From Chromera velia (taxonomy: Eukaryota; Sar; Chromeraceae): a stretch of DNA of 12,221 bases. The position numbers and the translations under genes are program-made. Below, in pieces: positions 8,028-12,221 of this stretch. Numbering within the stretch: position 1 is the first letter of the stretch; each line of letters begins with the position of its first letter. Under the pieces are notes generated by a model. The model made no database searches. It saw only the letters and a list, made by a program, of their open reading frames with translations, and had not been told where the DNA came from. The stretch lies in assembly GCA_018398765.1 (NCBI GenBank), contig JAHBMJ010002841.1, forward strand, positions 84,115-96,335, in the 5' to 3' direction.

Positions 8028-11000
8028 CTGTTCGACCGACGAGACCTCCACTTCGTACCCCCCGTTGAGTTCAGCCGGGTGGAAAGAGCAGACTTTGGAA
8101 CCGATGCCAGATGCCGCAACACACAGCGTCAGGGCAACTCGCGTGGGAGTGACTGCACTGCCTGGCTTTGCTTTCGACTCGGTGGTCACAACGGCGGGGG
8201 GGAAGTTCCTGTCTGTGCATGGGAGGAGATGGTATCCGTCGAGGTAGAAGAAGATGTCTGTCGAACTCAAATGCCTCAGATGCCCCTGCAGAAAGAAACA
8301 AGGGTCCATTCAGAAAGCCCTAGCTTCCTTCATCTGGGTACATATGGATGTGCATGAGAAGAGGGAAGTGTGTAGGATGAAATATCATGCGCCCGTGTTA
8401 TTTCAATGTTTCTGTTCTTTCTTTCGCACACTTTCACAAGAGACGGACCGGAGTGGGGGGGAACCGGGGGGAACCACAGCTAGAATAAAACCATATACAA
8501 AGAGAAGACATATTGGGACTTTTCACGCTGTACGCAGAAAACGCCAGGCGACGGGCAGCTGCAGGCCGAAAGAGAAGGGAGGAGAAGAGAAGAAAAGACG
8601 AATCAGATAAGATAGATAGATAACAGACGGACCCTCAACCCGAGTCCAAGGAGAAACCCCGCGTGTGCAATCGTCTCATGTCCGTCCCTCTGTCGACGTA
8701 TCCAACGCCCCGTTACCCCGCCCGCATGATACCCCCTGTCCAAAAGCTCTTCTCTCACACCAACGCACTGGACCGTCTGATGAAACCGCCGCTGCCGCTC
8801 TCCCCCCCCGCGACCCAAACCGGAAAGCCGGGCCGACTCCCCGTCCAACCACCCCGAAATCGCCCCACTGTAGCCCACCGCAAGGGAAAGCCCCGTGCCG
8901 ACGACGTTGTTGAATTCCGCCCACACGTCCACTCCGTCCTTCCTGCTGCCTGCATCCAGAGGGAACGTCGCTGGAGACGGAGGGAATCTGACTGCAAGGA
9001 CCACCGGAGGGATCTACACGTTCCCGCTGGGTGCGCAGGTGGGCGTCGACCCCAACGCCAGGGTTCCCCTGCCTAGGAGAAGAGAGAGAATGCGCAGCGA
9101 GGGCTTCAATGCGCACTGCGACTTCAATTGAAGGAAGATATCGTCCGTCGCGTCGCCTGTCCTGGCAAGCTGAGGGGATGATGGCAAACGAGAAAGAAAC
9201 GGAAGGAAACAAAAAGAGTAGGGCAAAAGAGGGAGGGAAGGCTGTGAAATAAACACGGGAGGGATATAATGAGAGACATTCATTCATTCATTCAGACACA
9301 TGCCTGACTGATGCAGCTCCCTCCAGAAGAACGAAGGAGAAAAAACAAAAAAGACAAAAGGAAAGGAGAGGTCGCACGATGTCGCACGCACGCCACAGCA
9401 AGCGTGCACGTTCCTTGTCTGTCGGTCGTGCGATCCCAATATTATTTGAAAAATCGGTCCTGTTGTTTCTTGCCTGAAGTGTAAGATAGATTTCTGACTG
9501 TTTTATTAGTGCCCTTCTGCTGTCCTTTTCTGCAGATTCTCTTGTTGTTTGTTTTCCATCTGTCACCAGGTCAGTCTCCATAGAATTCTGCAAGCAGACA
9601 GATAGACGCCTTGACCGGACGACCGACCGACCTACCTTGAGAATTGCAGGTTTCGATGAGTCCAGGAGACGCGCCGCTTCACACAGCCGCCGATCGCCCC
9701 CGAAGACCGCATGAAGCCGCCTCTTGTCACGCAGCACCGACAGGAAACCACTAACCCCCTGCCACCCCCTCTCCCACTCTCTTTCCTTCTGTCTGCCTCC
9801 AGCAGAGGCGGACAAAAATCTCTGCAACACTGGCAGAGGAGTTGTATGGGTCTGAGCGCTCGGATGCCTGATCGGTTCGAGCTGCGAAAAACAATCGACA
9901 CCGTGATGCTGCTCACCGTCTTTGAGCCAGCCAATGGATCTACGTAGCCACTCAGGCCGTTCGTGTTCTTCTTCATCCTGCTGACACTCGCTGAGTGCCA
10001 GGGCCAGGAAGAGAATCCAGAGGAGGATGTCGAATTCTTCTCTAATCGTCTTTTTGTGATGCTGGCCTTTTTCTCTTTCGGGCTCACTCTGTTTTTCCTT
10101 CTTGAAGCCTGGCGGTTGCCGTGGCCTTTGCCACCCCTTTTCCCTTCTCCCACTGCCCTTTCTGCCTCCCCTTGCGTGGGAATGGAGCCTAAACTGCCAA
10201 GCTTGACGGTGGGCTTCTGCAGTGCGGATGGGGAAGATGGGAAAGTGCGGGGTCACACCTTCCTTCGGGAATGCAACAGGGACTCCGACGGAAGAAAAAG
10301 ACAGGTGGGTTTCTGTGATGTGGATGGGAATAAAAGGAGAGAAGGAGAGCACAGCTTCTAAAGTTCCTCTGTGGGAGGCAGCACAGAGGAAAGAAAGGGA
10401 CAGTTGGGGCGCCAAGTTGCTGATATTTGAAAGGGCACTTGGTGAAGCTGCTGAATCTTGTTCAAGGACCAACACGCTGGCTTTCCATCCTCCCTCTCCT
10501 ACCTTCCTTCTGTCAGTGACCACTGTGACTCTCTTTGTATGCGCTTGTGTGTTTTTGGTCTGGTTTGGTGGGATGGGCGACAGGACAGAAGAGACATGCC
10601 ATTCGTCTCTATACTCAGAAAAGGCTCCATCACGTCGGACGGGAAAAGGCGCCCCTTTTGGGGTTTGATTTCCTGCAGTGACGGGAAAAGAAGTGGGAAA
10701 GACACGAGGAGAGGGAAGAAGTGAGAATTCAAAAGGCTGAAACGAGCTCACCTTCATTGTCCGAACACACACCCCTCTCCTCTGCTAATTGCATGACTAC
10801 AATAAAAGCCAAGAAACAGTCTTCGTCACATGCGATGCATGATCTGAATATCCTCATGGAAGGAGAAATCGTGAGTGGCCCGAGAAATCGAAATTCGATT
10901 TGACCTTGTGTGCGTATCGAAGAAGTATATATCATGGGCCCTTTCTCAGGCATGCATTTGGGAATATATGCTCGGTCAGATGAAGGAAGGAAGGAGATTC

Positions 11001-11802
11001 CTGGGAGAGACCAAACGAGACATACAGGTGATGTGATCTCGTGGTCTGGGGCGAGAAAGCAGCCAACAAGACGAAGGAAGCCAGAGAGACTGTCGTTACA
11101 GTGTCGTACCTTGCCTGGCCACTCCCACACACACATTGTCCAAGAAGGCAGTCACAATTGTGCAAGATCAAACAGGGTACAGACAGAGATTTGGAAAGGA
11201 TGAGAAACACAGTGACGCTTGAACAAGATCGCACTAGCTCCCTGGCACACCGAGTCGGACCAGCAGTAGCACCGCGTACAATGAAGATCATGAAATTCAG
11301 AAGACGAACCTTCGAGCTGGTCCAGGTGAACAGTCTTGGACTGGGGTCGTGGAATGCGTTCCTCCACAGTAACACCATGCCAGACACTGCAAACATGTTG
11401 GAGAAAATGAACAAGGAAGCATTGGGGCGCTTTTGGCTTGCTGCATCAGATTTTCTACAGAACCTCACTTCAAACAACACTGATGGTGTTCTACGTGTGA
11501 TTGTTCTGAACGCGTGAATGAACCTCACTAAGCATGCGCATCGTGCTGCAGTATCCTCTTCTTCAGCTCCCTCAAAGATTTGCTGCCACCCTCCTCACTG
11601 GTATTCTCCTGTCACTGTGAGGGACAACAACAGCGTGACAGTCAGCAGGGCTGCACTAGCAACACCCAGACAGCAAAACAACAACTGGGCACAATGGGCC
11701 AAACCAACAAATGTTGTCAGGCAGAGCGTCGTAGTATTGTCGTACCTGTAAACAGCGCAACAAGCGCTTTGAGGTTCAGCCACCTCATCCTCTGACAACA
11801 AA
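5691..11802 (-). CDS. Long multi-exon protein of unknown function with a C-terminal IQ motif (5' end incomplete)
   Basis: I chain these exons from 5' to 3': 11802-11746, 11597-11529, 11386-11310, 11045-10752, 10672-9636, 9169-8759, 8285-8028, 7514-7358 and 7156-5691. From the second exon onward the phases agree at every junction, which is strong evidence for one transcript. The product is at least about 1250 residues long. I do not recognise the N-terminal and central parts. They are mixed beta-strand-like and hydrophobic sequence without an obvious catalytic motif. The C-terminal exon has a charged low-complexity region and an IQ motif, which usually binds calmodulin or a related EF-hand protein. 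One in-frame TAG (9014-9016) breaks the chain inside exon 9169-8759. The start codon was not found; it may lie beyond 11802. Confidence 0.65.
5952..5999 (-). other. IQ motif (probable calmodulin-binding site)
   Basis: IQALFRGFSLRTKRRK contains Ile-Gln, Arg-Gly and a downstream Arg at the spacing of an IQ motif, within a basic, helix-prone segment. A single motif of this kind is suggestive. Binding of calmodulin or a centrin-like protein is an inference from the family. Confidence 0.7.
7157..7357 (-). other. Intron starting in a GTGG microsatellite
   Basis: The 201-base intron begins with GTGGGTGGGTGGGTGGG, a tandem GTGG run (plus-strand CCCA at 7340-7358), directly at the splice donor. The acceptor is CTATTCTCCAG. 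Confidence 0.7.
7358..7514 (-). CDS. IQ-motif gene, exon ending at 7358
   Basis: The acceptor TCTGGTCTTCAG is strong. The exon begins in phase 0 with VPAIVGLGDHLIFCGSSFAQ and ends YYAFAAG, leaving one base of the Gly codon. The donor is CAG|GTGGGT at 7357, inside a GTGG repeat. I recognise no domain. The mixed hydrophobic pattern suggests part of a globular fold shared with the previous exon. Confidence 0.75.
7791..7830 (+). repeat. GAAA microsatellite, ten units
   Basis: Perfect tandem GAAA on the plus strand, within an intron of the minus-strand gene. Confidence 0.95.
7993..8027 (+). repeat. GACA microsatellite
   Basis: Perfect tandem GACA on the plus strand (GTCT on the coding strand). 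It abuts the exon end at 8028. Confidence 0.95.
8028..8285 (-). CDS. IQ-motif gene, exon 8285-8028
   Basis: The exon is bounded by the acceptor TTTCTTTCTGCAG and the donor CAG|GTCTGT. It is 258 bases, exactly 86 codons, phase 0 at both ends. The product has the segments STDIFFYLDGYHLLPCTDR, TPTRVALTLCVAASGIGSKV and HPAELNGGYEVEVSSVEQ. Alternating strand-like hydrophobics suggest a beta-sandwich, but I cannot name the family. The opposite strand has no comparable coding quality. Confidence 0.75.
8286..8758 (-). other. Intron between exons 9169-8759 and 8285-8028
   Basis: It has donor GTGAGA and acceptor TTCTTTCTGCAG. It contains a GATA-like run (about 8606-8622) and otherwise nothing I can name. 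Confidence 0.65.
8759..9169 (-). CDS. IQ-motif gene, exon region with an in-frame TAG
   Basis: The acceptor CATCCCCTCAG is followed, in phase 0, by LARTGDATDDIFLQLKSQCA. The same frame continues past TAG (9014-9016) into IPPVVLAVRFPPSPATFPLD and then VDVWAEFNNVVGTGLSLAVG. It ends VQCVG at the donor GTGAGA (8758), again phase 0, matching the next exon. Sequence on both sides of the stop looks coding, so the stop may be a real nonsense mutation, a sequencing error, or part of an intron whose borders I have not found. A GC-AG intron at 9072-8992 would remove it and keep the frame, but the donor is poor. Another reading from an acceptor at 9161 gives a different frame and cannot be excluded. Confidence 0.55.
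9170..9635 (-). other. Intron starting in a GTCG repeat
   Basis: It begins GTAGGTCGGTCGGTCG at 9635 and ends in a long pyrimidine tract closing with CCCCTCAG. A CATT run lies at plus-strand 9277-9294. Confidence 0.7.
9636..10672 (-). CDS. IQ-motif gene, long internal exon
   Basis: The acceptor CACTGCAG precedes 10672, and the donor AAG|GTAGGT follows 9636. The exon enters with two bases that complete a Gly codon and stays open for 345 codons, ending in phase 0 with LLDSSKPAILK. Segments include VLSFSPFIPIHITETHLSFS, AEAHRQAWQFRLHSHA, a short hydrophobic helix DILLWILFLALALSEC followed by an acidic stretch, and LRDKRRLHAVFGGDRRLCEA. The hydrophobic run is short for a membrane span. I recognise no family. 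A model with two extra introns is also in phase but needs a 35-base intron, so I prefer the single exon. Confidence 0.65.
10752..11045 (-). CDS. IQ-motif gene, exon 11045-10752
   Basis: The acceptor TTTCTCGCCCCAG and the donor GAAG|GTGAGC are both good. The exon is phase 1 at each end and 294 bases long. It encodes HEITSPVCLVWSLPGISFLP, GPMIYTSSIRTQGQIEFRFLG and MRIFRSCIACDEDCFLAF, and is rich in Cys and hydrophobics. The intron that follows (10751-10673) is 79 bases. An ATG at 10857-10855 could be an internal start, but the phase match to upstream exons argues against it. Confidence 0.65.
11310..11386 (-). CDS. IQ-motif gene, exon 11386-11310
   Basis: The exon starts after AACATGTTTGCAG and ends at GAAG|GTTCGT. 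It encodes VWHGVTVEERIPRPQSKTVH, then LDQLE. Its 77 bases fit phase 2 at entry and phase 1 at exit, which matches both neighbours. The plus strand is also open here, but lacks a matching splice chain. Confidence 0.55.
11529..11597 (-). CDS. IQ-motif gene, exon 11597-11529
   Basis: The exon reads EEGGSKSLRELKKRILQHDA, then HAY across the junction, a helix-prone charged segment. The donor TTA|GTGAGG leaves two bases that combine with the next exon to give Tyr. The acceptor could be AATACCAG before 11597 or GTGACAG before 11608; the first joins in phase with the candidate exon upstream. Confidence 0.5.
11746..11802 (-). CDS. Candidate upstream exon of the IQ-motif gene
   Basis: An acceptor, CCTACCTGCAG, is followed by LLSEDEVAEPQSACCAVY and the donor ACAG|GTACGA. 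Entry and exit are phase 2, and the exit matches the exon at 11597. A competing frame here (RMRWLNLKALVALFTG) also looks protein-like but does not join to the next exon. I regard the frame as unsettled. Confidence 0.35.
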
Positions 11803-11889
11803 CTGCAGGTAGGCTTTCTTCAAAAATACGTCAGTCTACAGTGTTGCAGAAAGTCTTCCTGTATGGAGATCATGAGTGCCGTCACTCAC

Positions 11890-11967
11890 AACAGCAGCTA
11901 GACGAAAGGGGTACGGACGGGAAATCTTCAATAAACGGATATGTGTATATATGACAGCATTGATTCG
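11890..11967 (-). CDS. Possible further upstream exon
   Basis: Between the acceptor GATCGTCCAG and a consensus donor GTGAGT (11889) lie 26 open codons, including RINAVIYTHIRLLKISRPYP and FRLAAV. The splice sites are good, but phase 0 at exit does not fit the preferred frame of the exon at 11802-11746. It may belong to the same gene with a different junction or be chance. Confidence 0.25.
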
Positions 11968-11986
11968 CTGGACGATCGAAGGGAAA

Positions 11987-12010
11987 AACGTACGTACATG
12001 TACGTACGTT
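11987..12010. repeat. Perfect 24-bp palindrome
   Basis: The sequence AACGTACGTACA, followed by its exact reverse complement, is centred between 11998 and 11999. It is built from ACGT and GTAC units, so part of the symmetry comes from a tetranucleotide repeat. Confidence 0.9.
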
Positions 12011-12221
12011 CACCTGGCTGTGCCAATTATACAAGCCATTACAAGCCTGTCAGAAGCAATTGCAGGTACGTTTTCGTATATATAGCCTCGCTCTGTAGGC
12101 GCATGTAGGCGCAATATGTATAGCTAGGCGCATGCGAGCGAAGCGAGCGGCTCTGCATGCAATTGCGGCGTCGCCGGATCCCCTGGGCATTGATTTGTAC
12201 CGACTTTTCAATAGGCCCTTG

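Larger units (their letters stand above)
11803..12221. other. Right edge: upstream sequence with palindrome and short repeats
   Basis: Apart from a possible exon at 11890-11967, it contains a perfect 24-bp palindrome (11987-12010), three copies of TAGGCGCA (12096, 12106 and 12125) and a GCGAGCGAAGCGAGCGG stretch (12135-12151). A promoter or a first exon of the minus-strand gene could be here, but none can be assigned. Confidence 0.4.

Noticed and set aside
9014-9016. TAG read as an amino acid (altered genetic code)
   Set aside because: A single case is no evidence for recoding when error, mutation or a missed intron would explain it.
8992-9019. A 28-base intron that would remove the in-frame TAG
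   Set aside because: It is too short to be spliced by any ordinary mechanism.
9882-10087. Two introns (10087-9991 and 9916-9882) inside the long exon, with a small exon between
   Set aside because: Splice sites and phases fit, but one intron would be only 35 bases, and the unspliced frame is open and protein-like throughout.
11041-11517. Plus-strand open frame of 158 codons that looks protein-like
   Set aside because: The minus strand over the same bases holds exons with good splice sites whose phases chain into the downstream gene; the plus frame has no domain and no matching splice chain.
12010-12066. Possible plus-strand exon ending at CAG|GTACGT
   Set aside because: The donor is good and the frame is open, but there is no clear acceptor or partner exon inside the window.

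Overview
The window is nuclear DNA of a eukaryote. Genes are split by GT-AG introns with pyrimidine tracts, exon phases join consistently across several introns, and non-coding DNA is full of tetranucleotide microsatellites. I see no operons, ribosome-binding sites, tRNA, rRNA or CRISPR. Base composition (about half GC in genes), simple-repeat-rich introns, frequent GCATGC words and a Hedgehog-type Hint domain outside a recognisable animal Hedgehog suggest a protist alga of the alveolate kind (chromerid, dinoflagellate or apicomplexan relative). That placement is inference; the sequence does not prove it.

Layout. (1) 71-2965, plus strand: a four-exon gene for a secreted Hog-type protein of 510 residues. 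It has a signal peptide, an unfamiliar N-terminal domain of three to four Cys-bounded repeats, a Ser/Pro linker, a Hedgehog-like Hint autoprocessing domain starting at Cys-Phe-Pro-Gly, a hydrophobic tail and a C-terminal KNEL. The exon joins were worked out here by phase and by fit to the Hint fold. (2) 2966-5690: intergenic, with a tandem 34-bp duplication, an AT-rich island of roughly 900 bases, and degenerate sequence without a convincing gene. (3) 5691 to about 11802, minus strand: one long multi-exon gene of unknown function, at least about 1250 residues, ending in a low-complexity charged region and an IQ (calmodulin-binding) motif. Exon phases join from exon to exon, except for one in-frame TAG at 9014-9016. 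Its 5' end is not resolved. (4) About 11803-12221: upstream sequence, with one possible exon and a perfect 24-bp palindrome.

The two genes converge on the AT-rich intergenic region, and nothing in the sequence ties their functions together. The strongest biological signal is the Hog-type gene. It is built like a Hedgehog precursor, with a secreted domain followed by a self-splicing Hint module, but the N-terminal domain matches nothing I know. Its tail carries an apparent ER-retrieval signal, and its first intron falls within the Gly codon of the CFPG motif at the start of the Hint domain.
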